Shown here in pieces: positions 49,553 through 61,086 of a stretch of 64,000 nucleotides of DNA. The DNA comes from Pseudopyrenochaeta lycopersici (Eukaryota; Ascomycota; Dothideomycetes; Pleosporales; Pseudopyrenochaetaceae), in assembly GCA_003313425.1 (NCBI GenBank), contig NHZP01000017.1, positions 248,001-312,000 of the forward strand, in the 5' to 3' direction. Within the stretch, counting starts at the first letter, position 1; each line of letters begins with the position of its first letter. The notes below the pieces were generated by a model. That model was not told the origin of the DNA. It made no database searches and was given only the letters and a program-made list of their open reading frames with translations. Made by a program: the position numbers and the translations under genes.

Positions 49553-52496
49553 TTATTTTGCATATGCAATGCTAAACTCTACAGAGGTCGTGACATCCCA
49601 ATCATCCTTCTTTCGCTCATCGCCGAATACTCTTAGTGCACTCACTCGTACATGATATGCACCCTCGTCTAACACAGTACCATCCGCTAGTAATCCGTTG
49701 AACCAGGCCCGCATACTGCCCCTCGATAGGCTGAATTGAGGCCATCCTGCTAGACTCCCTAGCACAGTATGACCCTTCAGAACCTCTACGCGTAACGCGC
49801 GCACTCCGATCACGGCCTCCATAGCAATGTTTGGTGTAGATGACATATTTCCCTCTTCGGTGCTAGGAGGATTCATTGGGTCGGGTCGTGGGATCGTATA
49901 ATTGGAACCTGCCGGTGCAGGGCTATTGAAGTTTGCGAGATATACCGATCCAGGTGGCAGAACGGGAGTGCTTCGCATACTGCCGGCTACTCCGATATAC
50001 GGCAAGTTCAGTGTCGTGTTACTGCTAGTTAAGGTGATGAAGCCGCTGTATATGGGCAGAAGTGTTGTGTTGACGTTAGTTGGTGGAGCGCAAGTAACAG
50101 TTACGTCGACCGAACCCCCGGCTAGAACTGTGATTTTTCTGGTAAAAATTAGCTTATTTTCACTAAGAGTATTATTCACGACCTTACTCAGCACTGAATT
50201 TTAAAGTAGCCCATTCTTGTACAATCGGGTTGGGGAAGGATGCCACCAGCACGCCTCGGGCATACTGACCCAAAGTATACATAGTTACAGCCTTGCGATG
50301 CCTCAACTCAAAGACTGTATCGACAGATCCAGTATTTTTGATACTGAAAGTGCGATTGGCGATGAAATGGTCGGTATCGTTGAATGAAATACTCTCGACA
50401 CTGAGCTCCGCCGTCGTGTGAGCAGCATTCCAGACTTGAACGAGACCGGAGCCTTGTTGCGTCACGGGTGCTAAGATATCAAATTCAGCTGTTCCATTAA
50501 ACCAAGGTAGTGGTTTTGATGTTGTCATTAAGATGCGGCGTAGGCGGCCAGCGTCGATCTTGCCGTAGACCTCGCCCAACAATGCATATGCTCCAGCAAT
50601 CAAAGGAGCAGCTATGAAGTCGTGTCAGTGGTCGGTTCACCCCAAATTGAACTTTAACATACCCATAGATGTTCCAGTCATGATCTTATAACTCCCCATT
50701 GATACCGGGTACGTACTCAAGATGTTTTCACCTGGTGCTGCGATTTGAGGGGTTGGGTTTAGTTCCCAACTAGGGCCCCAGCTGGTCAAGTGACCTGCCA
50801 TATAGCCACCGCTGACATTATTTTCAAGCTCTTCCAGATAGATGTCCGTCAGGTTCGCATTAGGTATCGTCAAGGTTACTGCAGATCCCTGCGCAAGCAA
50901 TGCATCCCATTGCATAGCCTGATATGGCGCTACTCTAGCCACGCCCTCTATGCCAGTCGCCCATACATATATTTCATCGCGAATTGTCCTATACCGCATT
51001 AGGTGTGTTCTGTGGACTAGAAAGAAGCGTTAAATAAAGAGGGTATGAACTTACGAATTAGTTCGTTCAAAAAAGAGAAGATATCGGCCCCCTTTAGCTG
51101 CAATGTTGGCCCCTTGGTCTTGCGGATAACATCTGGATGTCCTTGAGTCCGTAGGAAACTCTAGCAGCACGATTCGGTTACTGAGGTCTGGTGTGTCATC
51201 AGGCAGTGCTTGACAAGCGTTGTTTGTGTTGGTGGCGGACCATATAGGGAGAGTCACATCACGGCTGAAAGCTGGCTGTCCCATCAGAAAGCCGAAATCC
51301 TCCGCGGTGTCATTACTGGTGGAATTTAGTCCAGCTTTATATGAACCCCTTGAAAAAAACGCTGAGAATTTAGTGTTAGACACTGCCCCTACACCGGTGG
51401 CGGCTTCGCCGGTTGCTGGACTGGACGCCATGAAAAGCCCTTGACCCCCATCATTGCCTTCTGATATTACGAAAGGGACTCCGGACTGTGCTATGCGGGA
51501 AGCGACTACAGCCACTAAATGACTTGACCATCCAGAGTGACTTGCATTTTATCAGCACATGCGCGGAGCTTGCATAGTGGTGCTAGGGAAGACTTACAAG
51601 CCATTCGAGTACGAGATGATGTCAGCCCCATCTTCAACCGCACGAGAAAAAGAAGCCAGCTGTATCTCATCGGTAGTACCCGAAATGCAATTCCAAATAC
51701 GATAGGCGCCTATTTTAACTCCAGGAGCAGCGCCTTCGATGCCGTACGGGTTGCTGGAAAGCTGTGCAGCAACAGTACCTGCAACATGCGTTCCGTGACC
51801 AAAACAATCATCCATTGGATCCCCATCAGGCTCTGCTTGCGTCACACCAGCTCTAAAATTGTCGCCAACGAAATCGTATCCGACATCTACCAAACAACCA
51901 GGCCCAAAACAGCCACCTAGTGCTGGATTTGTATAGTCAACGCCAGAATCAATGATTGCAATGCGGATTCCCTTTCCAGTGACACCTTCTGCTCGCATTT
52001 TGTCGATTTGAGTCATCACGTGTGGTGAGAAAGACCGCTCTGGCCCTTTTTGGCGCTTGACGCGTGATCCTTGAGCTGGCGGAGACACTGAAATATTAGC
52101 TTCCTCTGGTACCTTTCGTTCAGCGATTTGAACGGGCCAAACTTCTCGAACATGCGCAATCTTCTTTATATATTCTACCCAGTCGCTGCTCCTGGATGAG
52201 CTAGAATTCAACGGCGTGCCTTGGAGCTGAAATGAAACGCCTTTAAAGAAGCGGAAGCTCAGATCAGTGCGGTGTTTGACTTCCATGCCTCCAGCCATAA
52301 GGGAATCATAGAAAGTATCTTTGGTGGCATTTTCATGCGAAAATTCTGCAATGAACACGCCCGGTAATATACCCTTAGTCTCATCCGTTCTGCTCGAAGG
52401 CGGTGCTGTATCTGGACCTCTTCGGTGCAATGAAAGTGCACGGGCATATTGCGCGCCCAATAGAAGAATAAGCATAGAACGAGTGAACAACTCCAT
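49553..52496 (-). CDS. Secreted subtilisin-like serine protease (S8A)
   Basis: Five exons (52496-51598, 51540-51055, 51009-50663, 50611-50188, 50138-49553) give 913 residues. A signal peptide (MELFTRSMLILLLGAQYARA) precedes an I9-like propeptide (about 45-125). The catalytic triad is Asp183 (AIIDSGVDY), His234 (GHGTHVAG) and Ser576 (GTSM-AAP), the last motif split by intron 3. The oxyanion Asn is in SEGNDGG. A long insert between His and Ser carries a PA-like domain (NRIVLLEFPTD, GGRYLLFF). The C-terminal part resembles the Fn3-like extension of Vpr/C5a-peptidase-type subtilases. Many N-glycosylation sites are visible. It probably degrades extracellular or host protein. The exon 3 start uses a CAG acceptor at 51010 that was chosen to keep frame. 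Confidence 0.92.
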
Positions 52497-54829
52497 CGCA
52501 AAAGGTTAAACGAATTACAATGAATGCGTACGCTTGCAGGCGAAACATTACTCTTATATAGGATGCATCCATAGTTGGTAGGTGTTGTCAAGAGGTCTAA
52601 GGAGATAAAATGGGGAGCTCCACTTGCAAATTGGACGACCTGCCTTTAGCGGAGACGGAAAATAGAAACACGAGATCAGGAGGAAACTTGCATGAAGGCG
52701 GTCCTTGGGTCGATCTTTTTAACGGCTATCGAAATCTTGGCGTTCATGCCGCTTCGGGACCAGAAAACAGCAACCACACCTTAAAACTATGTCGCTACGG
52801 CCTTTTTTTTGAGGGCCCATACATTGGGTTAAGTTTCCGCACCCTGATATCACCTCAAAAGGCAACCCAAAATGCCAACGAGCTTTGGAACACGAGAGCT
52901 AGAGAATCGAACAACTGAGCACTTTAACGCTACCGGCAAGGGTGGCCGAAATTGAGCTTGGATCACTCTGATGATGATGCCGCGAGAGCCACTCGCTTTC
53001 GGTAGGATCCAATACCCAGGCCGACTGTATGTTGAATAGAAAAAACGAGTTGCGCCTTCTAAAAGTGATATTCCATGGTTCAAGACCTAATAATCCTCAA
53101 GAATCAGCCCCTCATTCTCCAGCTATTGCATTGCCGAATTGATTTAAACTAAAGGAAGCGCTGCAGCAACTGTGTGAGGAGTTTGAGATCTCTTGCATCC
53201 AACTCTATCTTACATGTATCAGGCAGTCGATCACTTATAAATGTTGTCTGTAGTCTAACGATGAAAAAAAAAGGCTCGGGGAACAGGGCATATTTGCTCC
53301 AGAAACTTATATTCTGAAATTCCATTGAATAATGCCAAATCATCTGCTTGATGTAGTTTTCAATCAAGGACTGCCAAAGATCACTCTTTTGGAAGCGAGT
53401 AAGCCTTCACTGCCTACCGACGCCTGGGGACCACAATGACTTTGCTTTGTCAGTCGCCTTCTGGCATAGCTCAGGAATTCTTGCGCCAACTTAAAGCACC
53501 GGCCGATTGAGATGTGAAATATGAATAGTAGCGAGCGCCTGCAAATACTCAAGAGTAATGAGGTTCATTTCAGTCAGACTATTTTCATTACACTGATCCT
53601 ATCGTTAGAAGAATAACTACTAGGCTACTGACAGCCTTCGAGCTGACCGACTCAAGCGCTTAGGTATGCATACATATTAGAAGAGAGTAGGAATGTACCA
53701 GCTACTTGGTTTAGCGACATGGGCCATCATTTGCTTGCTTCAGACAATCCGCGAATAAAGTGTTGTCTATACTCCCTTTATATTATCTCACTTACTTTTC
53801 CGGCTACAGCCAAGTGACCCGGATAGCGTCTCATCATTGAAGCCTGTTTACCGCTGGCAGGTGGATGGTCCAATTTGAAACTGGACCGACTGCGCTAAGC
53901 TTTATTTTTTCCAGCCTTGTCAGCCTTTTTGGTTGCCTTTTAACAGTCATTCACATAGCCGAAATTTACCCAATTTTGCTTGCGTTTGCCTTGTCCATTC
54001 CCAACCTAATGCTGCTATCAAGACTATATATGCAACTTCGAGCGACAAGAATACAGATTAAGCTTGAGCCATGTAGAAATGCTGATTGTTAGCCTGGGCT
54101 GGAAGGTCGGTCCGCTTGGCGGACTTGCGTTATTTAAATCGAGATCGGTCCGTCCTGTGGAGAATGAGCCCATAATTGTAGTTCCACATTACAAGTAATA
54201 CACCAAAACTAGTTCAGTCAATTTAGGAGAACCTCTATTAGAACCAGATTCACTGAGATCCGCGGGAGTGGCGGACACCTGTGGACTCGTCTATCGTGGA
54301 TTCCCCGCCTCTCTATCCCAAATCCGCGCCGGAAATTTCGTGGATACCCGCCAATGGAAGTAAGCATGCAAATACGTAGGAGCAGAGATAAAGTCCCATC
54401 AAGGAAAACATTAGAACCATCTGGCCTACACTTGTAAGGGTAGAAAAGGTGACAAGAACGAAATCCTACAGGGTCTAGCTAAATCGCACTGTCCTACTAC
54501 TGTTGTTGGCTCGACCAAAGCGTCATATTAGCTGCCTATAATATCTTGATAGCGGTTAATCAGTGAAAAATTTGAGCAGAACTTCGTCGTATATTTGCAG
54601 AGATTTGACGATATACACTCCTATGACGAAAGTCTGTTCGCGATTATTCGCCCCACCGAACCACGGATATCCCTTATCGTATATATTAAAATACTTTAGA
54701 ATTTAAAATAGTAACCACGAAAAATCTTAAAACTTAATACATGTAGTGAAGGAAAAAAATTAAAATCTTCTTACTTCATAGTAGGCTTTTCAAAAACTAA
54801 AATTACTAACACAGTTATACTTCTAAGTA
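52497..54829. other. Gene-free interval of about 2.3 kb
   Basis: No gene is called. A minus-strand stretch at about 53150-53580 reads as protein-like text across a few stops without a recognisable family, possibly a decayed gene. AT content rises toward 54700, just before the transposon. Confidence 0.35.
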
Positions 54830-54894
54830 ACGTGTCCCACAAGCGAGCGCCGCGCACAAGCGAGCGCCGCACCCCACCAAGTTTGAGCACCTCT
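54830..54894. repeat. Left 65-bp TIR
   Basis: Contains two copies of ACAAGCGAGCGCCGC separated by GC. Matches 56235-56299 inverted, with one mismatch. Confidence 0.93.
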
Positions 54895-54936
54895 CTCATC
54901 TCAACGTACAATAGCTCAACGCCACGCTCTTCAAAT

Positions 54937-56160
54937 GCCTTCAAACGAAGCAGATATCCAGCTTGCTATCTTAGCTATTCATGCGCATTAAATTAGTGGC
55001 AACTAGCCTACTGCAGCAATCTTTAACGTGTCTAAAAGAACAATCCGTCGCTGACGCGCTGGGACTACTGCTCGACGCGATTGCTAGCCTAACTTAAGGA
55101 AGCTTACCTAGCTAGAAGAGGAGGTGATAGTTAATTATATACTTAATCCAGATCAGCGTGGATTTCTGCCTACGTACGCAGCTATACGTGATATGGCTAA
55201 TGAGCTGCTATCAACGCGTGGTAGAGGTCTGGTTGGCATAAATTGGCCATCTATACCCTCTGCATGCCACCACACTCATCTTATCTACTGCAGCCTCTTG
55301 ACGTTAGCTGCTTCTCTCCTCTTAAGAAGGCGTACAGCCGCCAGATAGAGAGCTTGATTAAGGCCCACATCAACCACATTACAAAGCTTGAATTTCTGCC
55401 TGCCTTTAAAGCAGCATTTGATCAAGCTTTCACTGCAGTTAATATACGCTCAGCATTTCGAGGAGCAGGCCTTGTTCCTCTCCAGCTAGACGTTGTCTTG
55501 TTAAGGCTAGATGTCCAGCTGCGTACGCTATTACCAGCAGCTCAGTTAGGAGCTCGGGAAGGAGCTCAGCTAGGAGCTTAGCTAGGAGCTCAATTAGGAG
55601 CTCAGCTAGGAGCTCAATTAGGAGCTCAGCTAGGAGCTCAATTAGGAGCTCAACTAGGAGCTCAACTAGGAGCTCAGCTAGGAGCTAAGCAAGGAGCTGA
55701 GTAAGGAGCCCAGCAAGGAGCTCAGTAAGGAGCTCTCTGGGAGCCTCAAACACCAAGGAACCCACGTGAGTTTAAGGCTCAATTGACTCTAATTAGCGAT
55801 CGCGTTTAACGGCATAAGAGCTTATTACTAGCCTTAATTATTAAGGCGCTTAATTAGTTTATAAAGGGGGCTATAGTAGGGGCATATAGAGCTAAGCTAA
55901 TAGAGGGTAGGATTAATAGCCTTAAGAAGGCTATTAAGGCAGTAACTTAGTAAAAGCAGCGCAAGAGAAAGTAGATTTAGAAGTAAGGAGTCTTAATAAA
56001 AGGAGTTAGAGAGGATATAGTTACTTAATAAGAGGCTGATTAATAGATTAGGCGTGAAATGCGTTAAAGTAGGGAGCAATCAGGCCTTAGCAGCCGTGCT
56101 CTATCGCGCTATAAAAGGTGCAGAGAGACTAGGCATAACTCGCGCATCTGTAAAAACGAT
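54937..56160 (+). pseudogene. pogo-like transposase with the catalytic core deleted
   Basis: The N-terminal region is recognisable near 54937-55070 (MPSNEADIQLAILAI, SKRTIRR), then VNYILNPDQRGFLPTYAAI and GRGLVGINWP near 55126-55245. The frame then jumps directly to YTLCMPPHSSYLLQPLDVSC, which normally lies well beyond the catalytic aspartates, so the DDE core is missing. The C-terminal half (55243-55581) is clean and continues through a repeat (QLGA)n into a basic tail with several stops. It is inactive. Confidence 0.82.
55547..55740. repeat. 12-bp coding minisatellite (QLGA repeat)
   Basis: About 16 imperfect tandem copies of GGAGCTCAGCTA / GGAGCTCAATTA. In the transposase frame each unit encodes Gln-Leu-Gly-Ala. 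Variants change A/G and C/T positions, and some late copies carry stops (TAG, TAA). Each unit contains GAGCTC or GAGCT, so the array is rich in SacI-like sites. Confidence 0.9.
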
Positions 56161-56234
56161 ACTATAGGTGCTACTTGAGCTTGCATATTAATATCTATAG
56201 AGTACTTAAATTTATGGTTGAGCTGTACGCTGGT

Positions 56235-56299
56235 AGAGGTGCTTAAACTTGGTGGGGTGCGGCGCTCGCTTGTGCGCGGCGCTCGCTTGTGGGACACGT
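56235..56299. repeat. Right 65-bp TIR
   Basis: Inverted copy of 54830-54894, followed by the TA duplication at 56300-56301. Confidence 0.93.
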
Positions 56300-58537
56300 T
56301 AGTAGCCTTGCTCTAGCATTGTAAAGAAGAACTATAATTGCTTTAGCTTGATATATCTAATGGCGTATACAATCTTATGTGTTATTCAGCTTTTGTAACA
56401 TTCGAATGTTGTAAGGATTAGCCCGAAGCTGTATGTATGCTATCCTAGGCCATTAGTAACTGTTCATTTAATGTGCCATCTGTTACGTGAGCCAAGTAGT
56501 GTAGTATTCTTGGGCTGTATTCTTAAAATTATTTAGATAGGAGATGATCGTAGTTAGAGAATGGTTGTTTATGTTGGTGTAAGCAGGTCATGAACAGACT
56601 TTTGTCTTAGTACTGTATAATGAGTGGATAGGAAGCGTTAGAAGACAACCACCATCTTGCTAACCTACACGTTACCATATCTCGTAGGGAATCTAGGGGA
56701 CCGAAACATCGATTCATTTAGCGTCACTATAGTCCGATGAAACACACTTTTCCTGGTTAGATCATGATCATATAGGCTCAAGTGTACTGCTTCTAGTCCA
56801 GAGCGCTCTCGGTTCCGGAGGGGCACGATTTGCCACCTAATTTTTCTTGGGAAAATCTTGGAGCAATCTGAAGTAATGAGAACTCATCGCCGCCAGTCGA
56901 TAATTCACTAGCGCCCCTCAGCAAATTGACTGGTATACTTTTGGCACCATAGTCGAATTAGTTTGAACTTCGAATGTATTACTTCTCTGCAAGTTCCTCA
57001 ACACTATCCAGGACGACTAACTAAAGGATCACAGCCTTTTTATCTCTCCTTGGCTACTTCCTAGCGTAATTTCATCCTTGTTCGTATGTGGACTTGAGTG
57101 AAGCGAAGAGAGGATGGAGTTGGTGTATCTTCACATCCTGGTCATGTGCACACGATCGTTCGATTTATATCGTAGTCACTTACTCATAGACTATTCTAGA
57201 AGATACTCCTCTCATTCCTACAATCATATGCTCTATTGTCATACTGCGGATTCGAAGTGGACTTACTTGTCCGGACTGTCCGACAGAGATCAAATTTTGT
57301 GATATCTTTCACAACGTGCGACCGTTGAGTTCTGTCGTCCAGTAAACGACCGACATGGCGAAAAGTGCTACGTATTTAGATAACCTCTCTTACTACTATT
57401 CGTATCATGTCTATTGCATCACCCCTTTAACTATGAGGGTGTGCAGCACTTCCCTCCTAATACCTGTGTGATTTAATTATTTTGCTTCAGTATAACTACC
57501 TGAATTCAATCACTTAAAACCCTATTCGTTATCCGATAAAAGCATTATTTTTCTTTATTTTCATTAAGCTCCGATCTCAAAGTAGTTGGTAAATCCCTGT
57601 GTATGCGATACGCTGATCTTCAACCACTGTTTCACATGGCTGCGTCAAGTTCTTGTATTATTCAACCTAACCTTATTGCGAAGTACTGCAATGCCATTAT
57701 CACGGGAATTGCGCCTCTGTCGGCGCGTATACAGCTGGCATATCTTTCATCATACCCGGAATTGGATCTTCTCTTCTTAATTATGTCATGGTAAATTTTG
57801 CACAATCTCAAAGGCCACCCAGTCGCAAGTAGATGGTAATAGTATTTCTGTCAGAATTGAAATTGATCAAGATGTTGAGGGGCCAGCAGACTCTTGCGGA
57901 CAGTATCGAATGTAGCAAGGAACATCTAGAAACAATAAATCCGGAAGCAAGGCGCGCGATGCTACTTATTCGAACCCAAACATAACCAGTGAGCAGAAGA
58001 GAAGAACACCACCACACACGTTGTAATATTTGAATAGCCCCGGAATTGCTCTCAATATGACCGTCTTATTACTTTCCAGGCGTGTATAGAATTGAGGAGC
58101 ACCAGCTCAGAATCCTAGCAGAGACGCTATAGTTTATAGTGTCCAGAACATACACTTTGATTAGTTAAAGACATCAGGTACCGCCAAGACACGTGATTAA
58201 ACTGCCCAAAAATTTACATTCCCTGTTCAAAACCTCTTACAATATAGACGCAGCTAAGATTGTGTGAATACCATCAGCTTCTTACGTGAAGCCTATATAT
58301 TTTTGGCTTCCCATAATGGCCATGCAAGCATCAAGTATCGAGTAGGCTAAAGTGTATCCTACCTATGACAATAGTAAAGACATGAAGATTACACTGTGTG
58401 ATGATGCATTGTTGTTGCTTGTATTCTGGGTATTCCGTTTATTTGTCGCAGTGGATATGCATGACATTAGAGGAGTGAATTTCTAATCCTAGGGATATAA
58501 TTGGTTCCATATCAATGTATAATCCTGTTTTCGATGA
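56300..58537. other. Gene-free interval of about 2.2 kb
   Basis: No gene, RNA or repeat could be supported. Small open frames on both strands do not resemble known families. Confidence 0.35.
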
Positions 58538-60011
58538 CTACGTAGGCACAGGTGCGTGATTGACAAGCTCAATGTCTGAACTCGATCGTTCAGTACGGTA
58601 GATATCTACATTTGTCGACTTCTGAATTGATCCAAAAGGTAGGGAATTTTGACGCTGACCGGCATTGTGACGCAAGTATGATCCTTTACTGGGGATGTCG
58701 TACTGACCTTTGCTACCATATGGACCCTTGCTCGCGTAACTGCTGGGACCTCGAAATTGTCTCAACGCTTTATGGAATATTGCGTGCAAGGCTGGCATAC
58801 AAGCAACGACGGTAAAGAGATTAGACTCCGTTGCACACCAGTATAGACCAGCAGTGTTGTCATCTGAAGGCGAGAAATTAGCTATCATGACCAACGAATC
58901 GAACGGCACACTTACATGTGGGATTTTGGGTTTGCGCGAATTTGACAAAGGACCAAAGTCGAAGGCAACTGACAATTGTTATGACAAAACCAACGCAGAA
59001 CATGGACATGATCTGAAGCTTCTTTTTGCGGGACATTTTCAACCCGGCCAGCATTGGAAGTGGCAAGGTCAAGATAGCCAAGTCAAGGAAGATTTCCACA
59101 CCGCCTCGAACGAAACCGAACAAACGGACGTCCACACCGCAAAATCCATCCATCTGGCCCCTCCAGCCATCCCAGAAGAACTGTATGGGCGTACATTGAA
59201 AAATCATTGCAAATGTGTTCCCTATACCGAAGCTGGTGACCATACCGACCAGCACCCAAACCGCCAGGCGCGACCGGCGGTGGACCATTATACGCAAGTA
59301 GAACGCGAGGATAGAGAGCTGGCACAGGCATTCAGCAACCATATACATGAAGTAAGCAACGTACAGCCACTTCAGGCTTTCGGTGATATGGTCAGGGAAG
59401 ATACCCCACATATCTTTTCCGAACCCGTAACGCGCCGCCACAATGACAGGTGCATTCATTCCGATGGACGAGACCTTTAAATTGATATACATCAGTGAAT
59501 TTTCGAAAACAGACGCTTGAGGAGAGATTATAGCATACTCCTGATAGGCCAATCAATAAGTCATCCCATCCCAACCTCGCTTGAGCGGAGACGGCTCGAT
59601 CAACCAGACGCATTATAACCATTATTAAAGCCAAACTTCCAATGGAAGCCACGACCCCTATCAACGTAGCGCTCTGATCGCGCACTGGAATACCGCAGGC
59701 ACCATAAGTTTCGTTCGTAGATTGTAACACTTCCACGACAGAACAGTTCGCCATATTACAGCGTCCGGCAGTGACCATGAAGGTTTCATCGGCACAAAGG
59801 CAGTCGATGTCGTTAGACACGCATGTGGAAATGGGCAAGGTAGCAGATAGGCATTGTACCTACATTATCGAGTCAGTCTTGGTCGCTGTTGGGTTTAGAT
59901 GGGTAGAAAGAGGCGTACAGCACAATTAGGCAACTTTGCTATGAAATCTTGCTGCGCGACTGCACCCTTCAAAAAAGTAGCGGCGTAAATGACAATACTA
60001 AACTTTTTCAT
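58538..60011 (-). CDS. CFEM-domain, Pth11-like seven-transmembrane receptor
   Basis: Four exons (60011-59919, 59859-59539, 59474-58916, 58863-58538) give 432 residues. The ATG at 60011 was chosen because it opens a short signal peptide (MKKFSIVIYAATFLKGAVA) followed by LPNCA, the normal CFEM entry. Exon 2 carries the rest of the CFEM cysteines (QCLSATL, STCVSNDIDCLC, CNMANC). The membrane part shows GFGKDMW, LYVAYFMYMVAECLCQLSILAFYLRI, FQCTPIQFFWD and FCGVDV. The cytoplasmic tail is rich in Ser, Gly and Lys (SYASKGPYGSKGQYDIPSKG). Introns are 52-64 bp. It shares layout and first-intron position (just after the LPxCA alanine) with the receptor at 30066-31696, so the two are paralogs. Confidence 0.9.
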
Positions 60012-61086
60012 TGCAACTATTGGCGGGACCACGAAAGAGTAGTATTTGAGTCCGTTGCATGTCCAATTCCTAAAAACGAAGGGGTGCTTTTAAATGTGAA
60101 CCTTGACATGAAGGAGCAGGTGTTGGTGAGAGAAATGATCTTGGCTTGAGAAGATCTGCTCTTCGTTGCTCGGTTAGGCGCACAATCTGTGGGGCAGCCC
60201 AAACAGACTCCTGAACCGGGGTCACAGTCGTGTTGATGGCCATATTCCTGTCGCTCCTGGGCTGCCAGGCGGAGTCAGCGCCCGAAAGAAGGAAGAAGAA
60301 TGAAGCAAAGCCTGCTTGATATGTCACAGGAAAACTCCTTGCGATCAGGGATCTCCTGTCAAGGGACTAACGAGGCATAGCGGAGGCGGCTCGGGGAGCT
60401 CGACGACGGGGCCGCTGCAGATTTCTAGACAAATTGAGGCTGGCCTGTCACATGTTGCGGAATCGAAAACAAACGGCGGAGAATTTTGTCTCGGTACGGT
60501 GCGGTCAACCTTGACGCAAGGGGAGTTGATGCCGCTACCCTCTTCGATCGGCATGACCTTGACCAATAACATGATCTTTGATGTCAGGCTTATGACTGAC
60601 GATCCACCCACGAGTTTCTCTAATGTAAATGGCACCATATTCGGTTAGGTATGCTAAACGAAGGAAGGCGTTCTGCAGCAGCTGCAGTTTAGGATTTATC
60701 AGGGTGCGCCAGAGCTTCCGATTGTTTCCCGCTGTTGGCGGGACGTCAAAAGCAACAGCAAAAGTTAGTTACACCTTTACAACGCTTCAAAACCCTCCCA
60801 GAGTTGTCTACATCGTAGCATTTTCATCGTCTGTTTGTATGCCCATGAGTCAGAAACTGCTACTCTCGGCCTGAAGTCTCGCTTCGACCCGTGTAACCGC
60901 TGCCCCACCAAGACTAACCCACTTTCTTAATACGATAGTGCTGCCCTGACAGATGTAGGGGTCTAGCGTGGCCGCTCCCGTTGATAAAAACTTTGGGCCG
61001 CAATTAAATGTGCTTTTCTTGTGTCAAGCCCTTTCCTCTGCTTCCTCACCTTCTCAGCTTATAAAGTCTAGTCCAAATCAGTAAAC
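60012..61086. other. Intergenic region between divergent genes
   Basis: Holds the promoters of the receptor (minus) and the P450 (plus). Two overlapping open frames at about 60316-60648 on opposite strands have normal composition but no recognisable family and are not called. TATA-like text (CTTATAAAG) lies near 61060, about 27 bp before the P450 ATG. Confidence 0.35.

Larger units (their letters stand above)
54830..56299 (+). mobile_element. Internally deleted Fot1/pogo-like DNA transposon (1470 bp)
   Basis: The element is flanked by TA (54828-54829 and 56300-56301). Its 65-bp terminal inverted repeats (54830-54894 and 56235-56299) differ at one base, so the copy is fairly young. The repeats contain ACAAGCGAGCGCCGC twice in tandem. 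Inside is a damaged transposase on the plus strand that lacks the catalytic core, plus a 12-bp minisatellite. Mutations toward TA are present but milder than in the other elements. It would need a transposase in trans. Confidence 0.92.

Noticed and set aside
53150..53580. Protein-like minus-strand reading across a few stops
   Set aside because: No family or motif was recognisable and no start or splice pattern fits. It may be a decayed gene but cannot be supported.
55547..55740. CRISPR-like array
   Set aside because: Units are 12 bp, directly adjacent, without unique spacers, and in the transposase frame; this is a eukaryotic minisatellite.
60316..60648. Overlapping open frames on both strands between the receptor and the P450
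   Set aside because: Mutually antisense, no recognisable motifs, and located where promoters are expected.
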